A stretch of 64,000 nucleotides of DNA from Bradyrhizobium prioriisuperbiae. GTDB lineage: Bacteria; Pseudomonadota; Alphaproteobacteria; Rhizobiales; Xanthobacteraceae. The notes under the pieces are model-generated. The model was given only the letters and a program-made list of their open reading frames with translations, did not search any database and had not been told where the DNA came from. The translations under genes and the position numbers were made by a program. Every line of letters starts with the position of its first letter. Positions within the stretch are counted from its first letter, which is position 1. Positions 17,972 to 26,537 of this stretch are shown piece after piece. Location: NCBI RefSeq assembly GCF_032397745.1, contig NZ_CP135921.1:5754501-5818500 (forward strand), in the 5' to 3' direction.

Positions 17972-18736
17972 TCAGGCCAGAACTGCCGCCAGAAAATCCT
18001 TGGTCCGTGTTTCCTTGGGCGCGGCCAGCAAATCGCGCGCCCTACCGGTTTCCACGATCGTTCCGTGATCCATGAACACCACGCGGTCGGCGACCTCCCG
18101 GGCAAAGCCGAGCTCGTGGGTCACGACGATCATGGTCATGCCGCTGGTCGCCAGTTCGCGCATCACCGCCAGCACTTCGCCGACCAGTTCGGGATCGAGC
18201 GCGCTGGTGGGTTCGTCGAACAGCATCACCTGCGGCCGCATCGCCAGCGCCCGCGCGATCGCAACGCGCTGCTGCTGGCCGCCCGACAGCTCGGATGGAT
18301 AAGACCTGGCCTTGGATTCGAGACCGACGCGGGCGAGCAGCGCATGCGCCTCGTCGGTCGCCGCGCCGGGATCGCGCCGCTGAACCTGGATCGGTCCCTC
18401 GATCACGTTTTCGATCGCGGTCATGTGCGGAAACAGATTGAAGCGCTGGAACACCATGCCGGTCTTCAGCCGCTGGCGTGCGATCGCCGGCTTGTCGAGG
18501 GGGCGCAAGCGCTGGCCGTCGATGCGGTAGCCCATCAGTTCGCCGTCGATCCACACCGCGCCGGAGTCGGGCTGCACCAGCTGGTTGATGCATCGTAACA
18601 GCGTCGTCTTGCCCGATCCCGAGGCGCCGATCAGGCAGACGGTTTCGCCCGCGCCGACATCCAGTGAGACGCCCTTCAAGGCATGGAATGCGTCGAAATG
18701 CTTTTCGATGTGCTGCAGCGAAACCATCGGTCGCAT
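17972..18736 (-). CDS. Polar amino-acid ABC transporter ATP-binding protein (GlnQ/HisP type)
   Basis: 254 aa with Walker [10 protein letters not shown] near residue 38, [11 protein letters not shown]-loop, signature LSGGQQQR, Walker B VMLFDEP and [14 protein letters not shown]. These are hallmarks of the polar amino-acid uptake family. It starts one base after the permease stop and energises the permease encoded upstream. Ligand probably an amino-acid derivative such as an N-carbamoyl amino acid or hydantoin, judged from the enzymes in the operon. Confidence 0.92.
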   Translation of the reverse strand: MRPMVSLQHIEKHFDAFHALKGVSLDVGAGETVCLIGASGSGKTTLLRCINQLVQPDSGAVWIDGELMGYRIDGQRLRPLDKPAIARQRLKTGMVFQRFNLFPHMTAIENVIEGPIQVQRRDPGAATDEAHALLARVGLESKARSYPSELSGGQQQRVAIARALAMRPQVMLFDEPTSALDPELVGEVLAVMRELATSGMTMIVVTHELGFAREVADRVVFMDHGTIVETGRARDLLAAPKETRTKDFLAAVLA

Positions 18737-18737
18737 G

Positions 18738-19592
18738 TCAGCGGGCCCTCGATCGGCCGCGGGAGAAGCGGCGTTCCAGCAACACCTGCAGCGGGGTCAG
18801 GATCGTCACCACCGCGAGATACCAGAGGCCGGCGACGATCAGGAGTTCGATGACCCGTGAGTTTGCGAAGTAGATGTTCTGGGCGTTGTGCAGCACTTCG
18901 GCGTACTGGATCACGCTGGCCAGCGACGTCAGCTTGATCATGCTGATGAACTCGTTGCCGAGCGGCGGGATCACCACCCGCATGGCTTGCGGCAGGATGA
19001 TCCGGCGCAGCGCCCGCAGGTCGGTCATGCCAATCGCCTGTGCCGCTTCGCGTTGCCCGGTGTCGACGGCGAGCAGGCCGCCACGCACGACCTCCGAGGT
19101 GTAGGCGCCTTGGTTGATGCCGAGGCCGAGCAGGGCGGCCATGAACGGCGTCATGATATCGACCGTTCGGATGTCCCAGATGCCGGGAAAACCGATGGTC
19201 GGAAAGACCAGCGCCAGGTTGAACCACAGCAGCAGCTGCAGGATGATCGGCGTGCCCCGGAACAGCCAGACATAGGCCAGCGCCAGGCCGCGCAGCACCG
19301 GATTGTCCGACATGCGCAGGATCGCGACCCCGACGCCGAGGATGATTCCAAGGGTCATGGCGAGGATCGCCATGATGATGGTGTTCCTGATCCCGGTAAG
19401 GATCACCGGCGCAGTCAGGAATTGCGAGACCACCGGCCATTCGATCTGGCCCTCGGCGAACGCCTTGACCAGCAGAACGAGCAGACCAGCGAGAATAATG
19501 ATGCTGAGCCATCGTCCCCAGGGGGTCGGACGGGCTATGGTGAAGCCCGAGACATCAGGAAAGGTGTCGGCTCCGCTGCTCCGTCCGCTCAT
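18738..19592 (-). CDS. Polar amino-acid ABC transporter permease (HisM/HisQ type)
   Basis: 284 aa. An N-terminal polar segment is followed by about five transmembrane helices and a classical EAA loop ([17 protein letters not shown], then LPQAMR). ATG 19592 overlaps the stop of the preceding binding protein (ATGA), deciding the start over an upstream in-frame ATG at 19649. Only one permease gene is present, so a homodimer is likely. Confidence 0.9.
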   Translation of the reverse strand: MSGRSSGADTFPDVSGFTIARPTPWGRWLSIIILAGLLVLLVKAFAEGQIEWPVVSQFLTAPVILTGIRNTIIMAILAMTLGIILGVGVAILRMSDNPVLRGLALAYVWLFRGTPIILQLLLWFNLALVFPTIGFPGIWDIRTVDIMTPFMAALLGLGINQGAYTSEVVRGGLLAVDTGQREAAQAIGMTDLRALRRIILPQAMRVVIPPLGNEFISMIKLTSLASVIQYAEVLHNAQNIYFANSRVIELLIVAGLWYLAVVTILTPLQVLLERRFSRGRSRAR

Positions 19593-20458
19593 GATCGTGG
19601 CTCTCCGTTGAGCAGCACCGTGTCGAGCGCGTGTGCGCCGAGGTTCCATTTTTCGAGCACGCGCTGATAGCTGCCGTCCGCGATCAGCGCGGCGAGCGCA
19701 TCGGCGACGGCCGCGGTCAGTTGCGGATTGGTCTTGGCGATGGCAATCGCCTGATAGCCAGTGGCGAATGGTGCACCCAGCGGACGATAGACTCCCACAT
19801 CCTGCGACATGGCGTAGGGGAGGGTCTCGCTGCCTTGTGCCGCGGCATTGATGCGCGTTTGCTTGAGCGCGGCGCGGGCATCGAGATTGCTGGACATCCC
19901 CACCACCTCGATTGCCGGCTTGCCGCCGGCCTCGCAGGTCTGCCGGCTCCAGTCGGCGATCTGGTTCGGCAACGATGTGCTGCGGCTGGTGCCCACCGTT
20001 TTGCCGCAGAGATCGGTCGGCACCTGCGCCGGGCTATCCTTGAGGACATAGAACTGCGGGCCGGTCCGCAGATAATCGATCAGGTCGAAGCTCGCACGGC
20101 GTTCCGGACGGTCGTTCAAGGCGCTGATGACAAAGTCGGCCCGTCCGGTCTGCAACGACGGCAGCAATTGCTCGAACGCGCTGTCCGACCACACGATCTT
20201 GAGGCCGAGTTTGTCGGCGATCGCCTCACCGAGATCGACATCGAGGCCGACGAGCTTGCCGCTCGCCAGATCCTTGTATTCCATCGGCGGGTAGATTGCG
20301 TTGATGCTCGCGCGCAGCGTGCCGCGGGCCCGGATGTCGGCGGGAAGCTCGGCCGCGCCGGCCGTCGCCAGGGTTATGAGCAGGGTCGTGAGAACGGCCG
20401 CAACAGAAGCGGCGAGCTTGGCGATGATGCCGAGGCGGAGGACCGTGCGCGCGACCAT
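19589..20458 (-). CDS. Amino-acid-type ABC substrate-binding protein (first of operon)
   Basis: 289 aa, family 3 binding protein. It has a long signal peptide ending GAAE, then RASINAIYPPMEYKD, LVGLDVDLGEAIADKLG, and FVISALNDRPERR. Two cysteines (DLCGK and TCEAGG) are conserved in the paralogue at 17121 and could form a disulfide. It lies 27 bases downstream of the D-carbamoylase gene in the same operon. The linked enzymes suggest a carbamoylated or cyclic amino-acid ligand. Confidence 0.88.
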   Translation of the reverse strand: MVARTVLRLGIIAKLAASVAAVLTTLLITLATAGAAELPADIRARGTLRASINAIYPPMEYKDLASGKLVGLDVDLGEAIADKLGLKIVWSDSAFEQLLPSLQTGRADFVISALNDRPERRASFDLIDYLRTGPQFYVLKDSPAQVPTDLCGKTVGTSRSTSLPNQIADWSRQTCEAGGKPAIEVVGMSSNLDARAALKQTRINAAAQGSETLPYAMSQDVGVYRPLGAPFATGYQAIAIAKTNPQLTAAVADALAALIADGSYQRVLEKWNLGAHALDTVLLNGEPRS

Positions 20459-20485
20459 GTCGTCCTTTGTGTCTGGCGTTGGCGC

Positions 20486-21427
20486 TCAGGCGGGTGCGAT
20501 CGCGCCGACCTGAGCGGTGATACGGCCGTAATGCTGCGGACGGCGATGGGCCGCGAAATTGAACATCTTGCTTTTGCCCTGCAAACATTGGTCCAAGTCG
20601 CAATCCGCAACGATCAGTTCGTCGTCCAGGCTTGTTGCCTCAGTGAGGATCAGTCCGTTGGGATCGACGATGCAGGAGCCGCCGATCAAAGCGGAGCCGT
20701 CCTCGTTACCGGCCTTCGCCACGGCAACCGCGAAAGTGGCGTTCATGTAGGCGTTCGCCTGGATCGCGAGCTTGGCGTGGAAGGTGCGCAGCGTGGCGTC
20801 TTCGCTGCTGCCGCCGTTGGGGTCGTAGCCTGCGGAGTTGTAGCCGACACAGAGCAATTCCATCGACTGCAGGCCGAGCTCGCGCCAGGCCTCCGGCCAG
20901 CGGCGATCGTTGCAGATCAACATGCCGAAAATGCCGCGCTGCCACGCCTTGGGACCGCGAAACGCCTGGAAGCCGAGATCGCCGTACGCGAAATAACGCT
21001 TCTCGAGTTGTTGAAAGTGTGAGTCGGGCCGCGGCTGTTCGCTGCCCGGTAGATGGACCTTGCGATAGTTGCCGACGACGGCGCCATCCGGCGCCACCAG
21101 CATCGAACTGTTGAACCGCTGTCCCTCAGGCGTGAGCTCCGCGTAGCCGACGTAAAAGCCGACCCCGAGTTCGCGAGCGCGGGTGAACAGCGGCGCGACG
21201 GCGGGGTTGGGCATGGAGCGTTCGAAGTAGTGCGTGAGCTCGTCGTCGCTCAAGAGCCAGCGCGGGAAGAAGGTGGTGAACGCGAGTTCCGGAAACACCA
21301 CCAGTGAGGCGCCGCGGTCGGCAGCCTGCTCCAGCAAACGGATCATGCGCGCGAGGATGTCCTCGCGCCGATCACCGCGCTGATTGGGGCCCATTTGCGC
21401 GCCAGCCACCCTGACAATCCGTGTCAT
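20486..21427 (-). CDS. N-carbamoyl-D-amino-acid hydrolase (D-carbamoylase)
   Basis: 313 aa, close to the usual ~304 of this nitrilase-superfamily enzyme, which splits N-carbamoyl-D-amino acids into amino acid, CO2 and NH3. Catalytic Glu is in FPELAFTTFFP, Lys in YRKVHLPG and Cys in ICNDRRWPE, all intact. LEKRYFAYGDLGF and NFAAHRRPQHYG are family-specific blocks. ATG 21427 gives MTRIVRVAGAQMGP, the expected N-terminus; upstream codons to 21490 are not conserved-looking. First gene of the minus-strand operon, divergent from LysR at 21538. Confidence 0.9.
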   Translation of the reverse strand: MTRIVRVAGAQMGPNQRGDRREDILARMIRLLEQAADRGASLVVFPELAFTTFFPRWLLSDDELTHYFERSMPNPAVAPLFTRARELGVGFYVGYAELTPEGQRFNSSMLVAPDGAVVGNYRKVHLPGSEQPRPDSHFQQLEKRYFAYGDLGFQAFRGPKAWQRGIFGMLICNDRRWPEAWRELGLQSMELLCVGYNSAGYDPNGGSSEDATLRTFHAKLAIQANAYMNATFAVAVAKAGNEDGSALIGGSCIVDPNGLILTEATSLDDELIVADCDLDQCLQGKSKMFNFAAHRRPQHYGRITAQVGAIAPA

Positions 21428-21537
21428 CCGCAGTCTCTGATTCCCGTCTCGGTTGGGCCCAGCTTGCCCGCGTTGCCGTGCAGGATTCAATAACTTGGAC
21501 TATGATAATTTCGGGCAGACTATTCAGATGGCTTATA

Positions 21538-22440
21538 ATGAACCTGAGGCAGCTGGAGATTTTCCGTGCGGTATTCCGGTATCGGACTACCATGGCGGCG
21601 GCGTCCGAACTGGGCTTGTCCCAGCCGGCGGTCAGCAACGCCATCAAATCCATCGAGTTGAACGTCGGCTTTCCGCTGTTTGAGCGGATCAACAACCGCC
21701 TGCACCCAACGGCAGAGGCGAAATTCCTCTATGACGAAGCCGATCCGCTGTTCGCCATCCACGATGCGTTCGCAGCCAAGCTGGAGGATTTGCGCGAGAA
21801 CCGCAGCGGCCGGCTGCGGCTGGTCGCAACCCCTCCGCTCGGCTACGGCATCCTGCCGGGCGCTCTGAAACGGTTTCTGGCGCGGCGTTCCGGCACCAGC
21901 GTCTTTTTCGATGTGCGCCGCCTCGAGGGCGTGGTCGATGCGATCGAGCGCGGCATCGCCGAGCTTGGCTTCGCGCTCAACATCGGCGCGCTGCCGAACG
22001 CGCGTGTCGAGCCGCTGTTCGAAGGCGAGATGGTGTGCGTGTTCGCGCCGGATCATCCATTGGCCGCACTTGATGTCGTGACCCCGGCCGATCTGCAGGG
22101 GCTTCCATTGATCGGCCTGGAGCGGGGGACACGGTTGGGCGAAGCCGTCCGCCGAAGTTACGAGAGTGTCGGGTTACCCTATCGTTTCGCCGTCGAAGTC
22201 CGCTACTGCAACACCGCGTGCGTGCTTGCGGAGAGCGGGGTCGGCGTCGCCATCGTCGATCCGTTCTCGCCAAGTCGTGGCGCGCGACATGACCTCGCGG
22301 TCAGGCGCTTCCGGCCCAGCACCCCGGCCGTCGCCTATGCCATCTGGTCCGACGTCCGACCGCTGTCGCGCACCGCGCAGGCCTTCCTGCAGGAGGTCAA
22401 ATCGGAAAGCGCGCGCCAGATTAACCTTCCGCCCCTGTGA
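21538..22440 (+). CDS. LysR-family transcriptional regulator
   Basis: 300 aa. The winged helix-turn-helix is at residues 1-60 (MNLRQLEIFRAV, then AASELGLSQPAVSNAIKSIE), followed by the ligand-binding domain (GFALNIGALPN, then AESGVGVAIVDPF). The frame is open further upstream, but ATG 21538 gives the canonical LysR N-terminus. It is divergent from the D-carbamoylase operon, with about 110 bases between starts. It is the obvious candidate regulator of that operon, with a ureide or carbamoyl compound as effector. Confidence 0.9.
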   Translation: MNLRQLEIFRAVFRYRTTMAAASELGLSQPAVSNAIKSIELNVGFPLFERINNRLHPTAEAKFLYDEADPLFAIHDAFAAKLEDLRENRSGRLRLVATPPLGYGILPGALKRFLARRSGTSVFFDVRRLEGVVDAIERGIAELGFALNIGALPNARVEPLFEGEMVCVFAPDHPLAALDVVTPADLQGLPLIGLERGTRLGEAVRRSYESVGLPYRFAVEVRYCNTACVLAESGVGVAIVDPFSPSRGARHDLAVRRFRPSTPAVAYAIWSDVRPLSRTAQAFLQEVKSESARQINLPPL

Positions 22441-22547
22441 ACGCTGCGGAATCCGGATCGTTATCCTTACCAACAGATTGCTGGCCGGCTTTAACCCGTG
22501 GATTTACGCACTGGATTAGACTGGCCTGCAATCGAGGGACCAGATCC

Positions 22548-23003
22548 ATGCGGAGCGTGTTTGCAGCCGCCATCATCATCGCAGCGACCCTGCCGGCCAT
22601 GGCCGAAGACGGGTTCGACATCGCCATTCCGGGGCGCCCCCGGGTCCCCGTGCTGATCAACGGCCGCGACGCCTCCTATTCCATGGTGGAAGGCAACTGG
22701 GGCCTTTCCAAGAACGTCCACGTGCAGCCGTACATCGTTGGCGGCGGTTACGCCTACGTCGAGAAGCCGGTCGGTCATTATTATCCGAGCGCCGGCCGGA
22801 TCCCGGGTTATGGCCGGCTCGAAATCGAGCCGCCGGCAAACCGGGCGCTGCCGCCGGAAGCGGAGAGTTTTAGCCGCTCCTGGTCCGCCCAGTCGGCGCC
22901 GCCGCAAATGCAAATTCCGCAATACCCGCCACCCGTCATCGTCGCGCCGCAGTTCGACGGGCGCGGACGTCCTGATCGCCCGCACGGCGGCAAAAGATTC
23001 TGA
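22548..23003 (+). CDS. Hypothetical exported protein, Pro/Tyr-rich
   Basis: 151 aa. The signal peptide MRSVFAAAIIIAATLPAMAE is clear. The mature part has IAIPGRPRVPVLINGRDAS, a Gly/Tyr segment and a Pro/Gln-rich tail. No family with a known function is recognised. The next gene is another Tyr/Gly-rich exported protein, so the two may form an envelope-related pair. The longer frame from 22437 overlaps LysR and has no signal. Confidence 0.7.
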   Translation: MRSVFAAAIIIAATLPAMAEDGFDIAIPGRPRVPVLINGRDASYSMVEGNWGLSKNVHVQPYIVGGGYAYVEKPVGHYYPSAGRIPGYGRLEIEPPANRALPPEAESFSRSWSAQSAPPQMQIPQYPPPVIVAPQFDGRGRPDRPHGGKRF

Positions 23004-23085
23004 AAGGCGGGCACCGATTTATTCGAGCGATGCGACAAGAGACGTCAACGACATAAATAAAACGAGTAACAGGAGAGAGCGTAAC

Positions 23086-23742
23086 ATGCGTAAGACGATC
23101 ACAGGATTGGCCGCGGCCTTGGCCGTGATGGCCGCAAGTGCCGCGCCGGCGATGGCCTGCGGCGGCGATTATTATGCGGGCGGTTGCTCGCGGGGCCTTT
23201 TCACCTCCGGCGTTTTCGGTTCGGGCTTTGGCTACAACGAGAGCTACGGCTACGAACGGCTGCCGGACCCCAGTCCGGTGTACCGCGGCCGGGCGTATGG
23301 GCCGCAATACTACTACGTCAACCAGGGCCCGACCTACAGCGGACCGGCCGACTACGCGCCGGCGCCGACCTACCAGGAGCGTGCGGTCAATGGCTGGCGC
23401 GGTTATGACCGCGGCTACCATTACGGCTACAGCGGCGGTCCCTACGGCAATGCCACCAGCCACTACTATGACGGCATGCCCGCCGCGCAAGGGCCGGTGG
23501 TCTATCGCTACTCCGGCTACCGATCCCACGGCTATCGTGCCCACCGCCACAGCATGCGATACGGCTATCGTGCCGCGCGTTATGGCTATGGTTATGGCAT
23601 GCGCTCGGTGATGCCGCGCCATGGCTATGCGCCGCGCTTCTATGCCCCGCGCGTCGGCATGCATGGTCCGCGCATGACTCACATGCCGCGTTATGCCGGT
23701 CCGACCATTCGTCGTGGCTCCAAGCCGCACTTTATGCACTGA
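23086..23742 (+). CDS. Exported Tyr/Gly/Arg/His-rich hypothetical protein
   Basis: 218 aa. A signal peptide (MRKTITGLAAALAVMAAS to AMA) is followed by a low-complexity body rich in Tyr, Gly, Arg, His and Met. The motifs YGYG, YRAHRHS and RYGYRAARYG are repeated irregularly. AGGAGAG lies about 9 bases before ATG 23086 and fixes the start. No enzymatic domain is visible; a structural or surface role is possible. A strong terminator follows. Confidence 0.75.
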   Translation: MRKTITGLAAALAVMAASAAPAMACGGDYYAGGCSRGLFTSGVFGSGFGYNESYGYERLPDPSPVYRGRAYGPQYYYVNQGPTYSGPADYAPAPTYQERAVNGWRGYDRGYHYGYSGGPYGNATSHYYDGMPAAQGPVVYRYSGYRSHGYRAHRHSMRYGYRAARYGYGYGMRSVMPRHGYAPRFYAPRVGMHGPRMTHMPRYAGPTIRRGSKPHFMH

Positions 23743-23776
23743 CGGCATGCACTGACGACGTCGTCAGCTCACACCA

Positions 23777-23816
23777 CAAAGCGCCCGCCCGCATTATGCA
23801 GGCGGGCGCTTTTGTT
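23777..23816. terminator. Bidirectional intrinsic terminator
   Basis: GCGCCCGCC (23781-23789) and GGCGGGCGC (23801-23809) form a 9-bp stem flanked by AAA on the left and TTTTGTTT on the right. It sits between convergent genes ending at 23742 and 23825. Confidence 0.8.
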
Positions 23817-23824
23817 TGAATGCG

Positions 23825-24631
23825 TCAGGTCATCAGGCCGAGCCGGGTCGCGCCGATATAGAGCGCGAGCACGGCGGCATTGGAGACGTTCAGGCTCTTG
23901 ATCTCGCCGGGCATGTCGAGCCGCGCCACCACGCGGCAGGTCTCCCGGGTCAGCTGCCGCAGGCCCTTGCCCTCGGCGCCGAGCACCAGCGCCAGCGGCG
24001 CCTGCAGGTCGACAGCCGCGAGGTTCTCGCCGCCTTCGCTGTCGAGGCCGACGGTCATGAAGCCGTTGTCGTTCAGCTCGGTGAGGGTGCGGGCGAGATT
24101 CTGCACGGTGACGAACGGCACCAGCTCCAGGGCGCCGGAGGCGGATTTCGCCAGCACGCCGGTCGCCTCGGGGCTGTGGCGGGCGGTGGTGACGATCGCC
24201 TTGACCCCGAACGCCGCCGCCGAGCGCATGATGGCGCCGACATTGTGCGGGTCGGTGATCTGGTCGAGCACCAGCACGATGCCTTCCTGGGGCAGGGTGT
24301 CGATGTCGGGCGAGGGCAGGGGATCGGCCTCGGCCAGCAGGCCCTGGTGCACGGCGTCGGGGCCCAGCCGCTGGTCGATCAAGCTGGGACGCACCAGTTC
24401 CGGGGGCACCCGGGTCTCGATCTTTTCCTCGGCCAGGCGCCGGGCGGCGTTTTCGGTCAGAAACAGCTTGCGGATCTTGCGCCGGGGATTGGCCAGCGCA
24501 GCGGTCACCGTATGCCAGCCATAAAGGATCGCCGGGCCGTCCGAAGGCTCCCGTTCGCGCTGCCAGGCGGGTCTGCGCCCGCCGTCGCGGGATTTGGGGC
24601 GGAATCGGGCCTTGTGGTCGCGGTCGCTCAT
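23825..24631 (-). CDS. rlmB: 23S rRNA (guanosine-2'-O-)-methyltransferase RlmB (TrmH/SpoU family)
   Basis: 268 aa. A basic N-terminal tail is followed by the SpoU substrate-binding domain (ILYGWHTVTAAL) and the SPOUT knot domain. Its motifs are LDQITDPHNVGAIMRSAAAFG (motif 1), LVLGAEGKGLR (motif 2) and IKSLNVSNAAVLALY (motif 3). Together these identify RlmB, which methylates G2251 (E. coli numbering) of 23S rRNA using S-adenosylmethionine. It is a housekeeping gene beside tRNA-Tyr, marking the core chromosome. Confidence 0.92.
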   Translation of the reverse strand: MSDRDHKARFRPKSRDGGRRPAWQREREPSDGPAILYGWHTVTAALANPRRKIRKLFLTENAARRLAEEKIETRVPPELVRPSLIDQRLGPDAVHQGLLAEADPLPSPDIDTLPQEGIVLVLDQITDPHNVGAIMRSAAAFGVKAIVTTARHSPEATGVLAKSASGALELVPFVTVQNLARTLTELNDNGFMTVGLDSEGGENLAAVDLQAPLALVLGAEGKGLRQLTRETCRVVARLDMPGEIKSLNVSNAAVLALYIGATRLGLMT

Positions 24632-24861
24632 GGCGGGCTTGTCTCACGACCGTCCAAACTTGGCAATTTGATGGGGAGCAAACAGGGAATTAAATGCTGC
24701 GATTGGTTGACTTTACCCCGGCGCTTCGCCCATAAACGCGCCAATTCGGAGCCCGTCGCGGATCTGCTGACTGGGCTCGCTTTTTGCCGTCATTCCTGAC
24801 CGCAATCCCACCCCCAAGACCTGATTGATAGGGGGTGGATGCGAGGTTGACGGTTCTGAGC

Positions 24862-24947
24862 GGGGGAGTGTCCCGAGTGGCAAAGGGAGCTGACTGTAAA
24901 TCAGCCGTCTTATGACTTCGAAGGTTCGAGTCCTTCTTCCCCCACCA
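24862..24947 (+). tRNA. tRNA-Tyr (anticodon GTA)
   Basis: 86 nt including encoded CCA. Acceptor GGGGGAG pairs with TTCCCCC. The anticodon arm is GCTGA-CTGTAAA-TCAGC with GTA at 24896-24898. A long variable arm (class II tRNA) and a T-arm GAAGG-TTCGAGT-CCTTC complete it. Confidence 0.95.
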
Positions 24948-24953
24948 TTTTGA

Positions 24954-24990
24954 AAACGCTCGGGAACTTCGGTTCCCGGGCGTTTTTGTT
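24954..24990 (+). terminator. Intrinsic terminator of tRNA-Tyr
   Basis: CGCTCGGGAAC and GTTCCCGGGCG form an 11-bp stem (one G-T pair) with a TTCG loop, followed by TTTTTG. It lies 8 bases after the tRNA. Confidence 0.85.
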
Positions 24991-25179
24991 CCAGACGGTC
25001 CGCCCGTGCCGATGCACCCCTGATGTGAGGGTGTGGCAATGCACCGCGAGCCTGATCCCGGCGTTTGATCCCCATTTCCAGGGTTCCAGTAAAAAAGAAC
25101 GCGCCTGCGCTGCAAAAGTCCTGCACAACAGGGGCCTGCACGGGCAGGCGGCGATAGTCGGCAAGACGGGAGCGAAGAC

Positions 25180-25455
25180 ATGACACTCGTGCGAGGCGGC
25201 TTTCGGCGGTACGACGAGGATCGTGGCGTCGTTCTGTTCACGATGACCAATGCGGCAGATGAAGTGACCTGCGCCATCAGTTCGGCCGCCATGGACGATC
25301 TTGATGGCAAGACCGGACTCAAACCGTCGCAGCGCGAGGAACAGTTTCTCCGGCTGCGCGACCGGATCGAGGAACGTGCGACCCGCAAATTCGATGCGGC
25401 CGAGCTCGAAGGCCGGCCGCCGGGGATCATTCTTCGCTCGATCGATTTCCGCTGA
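25180..25455 (+). CDS. DUF1488-like small protein
   Basis: 91 aa. It has an RYDEDRGVVLFTM N-terminal strand region, CAISSAAMDDL, and a C-terminal helix with RLRDRIEERATRKFDA. This matches the layout of the DUF1488 family of small cytoplasmic proteins common in rhizobia; function unknown. It is convergent with the DUF3606 gene, 27 bases away. Confidence 0.65.
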   Translation: MTLVRGGFRRYDEDRGVVLFTMTNAADEVTCAISSAAMDDLDGKTGLKPSQREEQFLRLRDRIEERATRKFDAAELEGRPPGIILRSIDFR

Positions 25456-25482
25456 ACGATGCTGGGTACGGCCGCTGATCGG

Positions 25483-25695
25483 TTATTTGCCGAGGTGGCG
25501 CCGCACGGCAGCCACTGAGGTCCCGACCTGTTCGATCGCCGCGAACAGATCCTGCGGCGAGACGCTGAGCCGGTAGGCCCAGTAGTTGGTCGCCTGGGCG
25601 TCCTTGGTGTCGATGGCGGGTGGTGGCTTCACCACGTCCATCTCAGGCGCGACGATCGCAGCTCCATTGCTGGCGATGATCATGCTGGTCTCCAA
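25483..25695 (-). CDS. DUF3606-domain small protein
   Basis: 70 aa. The C-terminal ~45 residues (NYWAYRLSVSPQDLF, then VGTSVAAVRRHLGK) fit the DUF3606 pattern, in which a W-containing helix is followed by VG.S...V. Function unknown. Start uncertain: MII at 25683 is an alternative. Confidence 0.65.
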   Translation of the reverse strand: METSMIIASNGAAIVAPEMDVVKPPPAIDTKDAQATNYWAYRLSVSPQDLFAAIEQVGTSVAAVRRHLGK

Positions 25696-25766
25696 TCCCC
25701 CGATGAGGAAAATAGCACGATCGGAGAGACGGGCGGACGGCCGGTTCGGCGTGGCGTTAATAAAGC

Positions 25767-25804
25767 CTGAAAGGCCCGCGGCACTAAAGCCGCGAGCCTT
25801 TCAG
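25767..25804 (-). terminator. Long hairpin, probable terminator of the DUF3551 gene
   Basis: 16-nt arms CTGAAAGGCCCGCGGC (25767-25782) and GCCGCGAGCCTTTCAG (25789-25804) pair with one mismatch. Reading on the minus strand, a CTTTATTAA stretch follows. It lies 19 bases past the stop of the minus-strand gene at 25823. Confidence 0.6.
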
Positions 25805-25822
25805 AGCGGTCTTGGATTCGAC

Positions 25823-26086
25823 TCAGTAGTTGGCGTGTCGGCGATGCCGGCGCGGGCGTTCCTGTTCGTAACCGTAGGAGGCGAACGGGTTGCGGTAGCA
25901 GCCGCCACGCAATCCGCTGACGGCGGCGCGGCATTGATCGTAGGTGTAGTACATGCAGTCGTTGGCATAGCCAGTGCTCGATGTGCGCGCGCACCACCCG
26001 ATTTCCCGGGCCTGCGCCGGTGCCGACATCGCCGTCATGCCGGCGGAGGCCGCTACCAGGGTCGCCGCCAAAATCAACTTGCGCAT
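25823..26086 (-). CDS. DUF3551-domain exported small protein
   Basis: 87 aa. The signal peptide MRKLILAATLVAASAGM to AQA is followed by a short Cys-rich domain (WCARTS, NDCMYYTYDQCRAAVSG, GGCYRNPF) with four cysteines and a basic RPRRHRRH tail. This is the DUF3551 pattern, very common in Bradyrhizobium and relatives. Function unknown; periplasmic location inferred. Confidence 0.8.
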   Translation of the reverse strand: MRKLILAATLVAASAGMTAMSAPAQAREIGWCARTSSTGYANDCMYYTYDQCRAAVSGLRGGCYRNPFASYGYEQERPRRHRRHANY

Positions 26087-26391
26087 TGTGAGGCTCCTTC
26101 AATTTCCAAATAACGGCGAGTTCGCCGCGGGTTGTCGGGCTGTCCCTGCCGGACTGCCCCCGTTGGACGGTCTCCGAACGGACTGCGTTCGATCATCCGG
26201 GGTCACAGCTTCGGGAGATCCTGCTGCCCTAAACACCAGCTTGCGCCAGCCTGTTCCCAGGGGAGGCAAATAAACAGACGGTTTTTGGCCGCATGCGACC
26301 GATCGCGCGAAAAAAGTCCAGTGGAATCAAGCCCGCTGCCGAAAGTGCACCGTTGCCAAGCCGGCCGATCCGTTGCATATCTCCGCCTGAT
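26087..26391. other. Gene-free interval upstream of tRNA-Gly
   Basis: About 300 bases. I see no reading frame with a credible start and family match, and no clear hairpin; it presumably contains the tRNA-Gly promoter. Confidence 0.5.
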
Positions 26392-26465
26392 GCGGGTGTA
26401 GCTCAATGGTAGAGCAGCAGCCTTCCAAGCTGAATACGAGGGTTCGATTCCCTTCACCCGCTCCA
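26392..26465 (+). tRNA. tRNA-Gly (anticodon TCC)
   Basis: 74 nt with encoded CCA. Acceptor GCGGGTG pairs with CACCCGC; discriminator T. The anticodon loop CTTCCAA carries TCC. T-arm GAGGG-TTCGATT-CCCTT. The closing pair of the anticodon stem (G/A) is mismatched. A decayed integrase follows, so its 3' end is a likely attachment site. Confidence 0.93.
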
Positions 26466-26537
26466 ATGTTTTCAATGGCTTAGGTCGTCAAGACCTTTCC
26501 GTTCTGACAAGGAGCGCGCTTCCATTCTGACAAACGT

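Noticed and set aside
22936..23748. 270-codon minus-strand frame rich in Ala, Val, His and Arg
   Set aside because: It mirrors the low-complexity Tyr/Gly-rich exported protein on the plus strand, which has a signal peptide and ribosome binding site.
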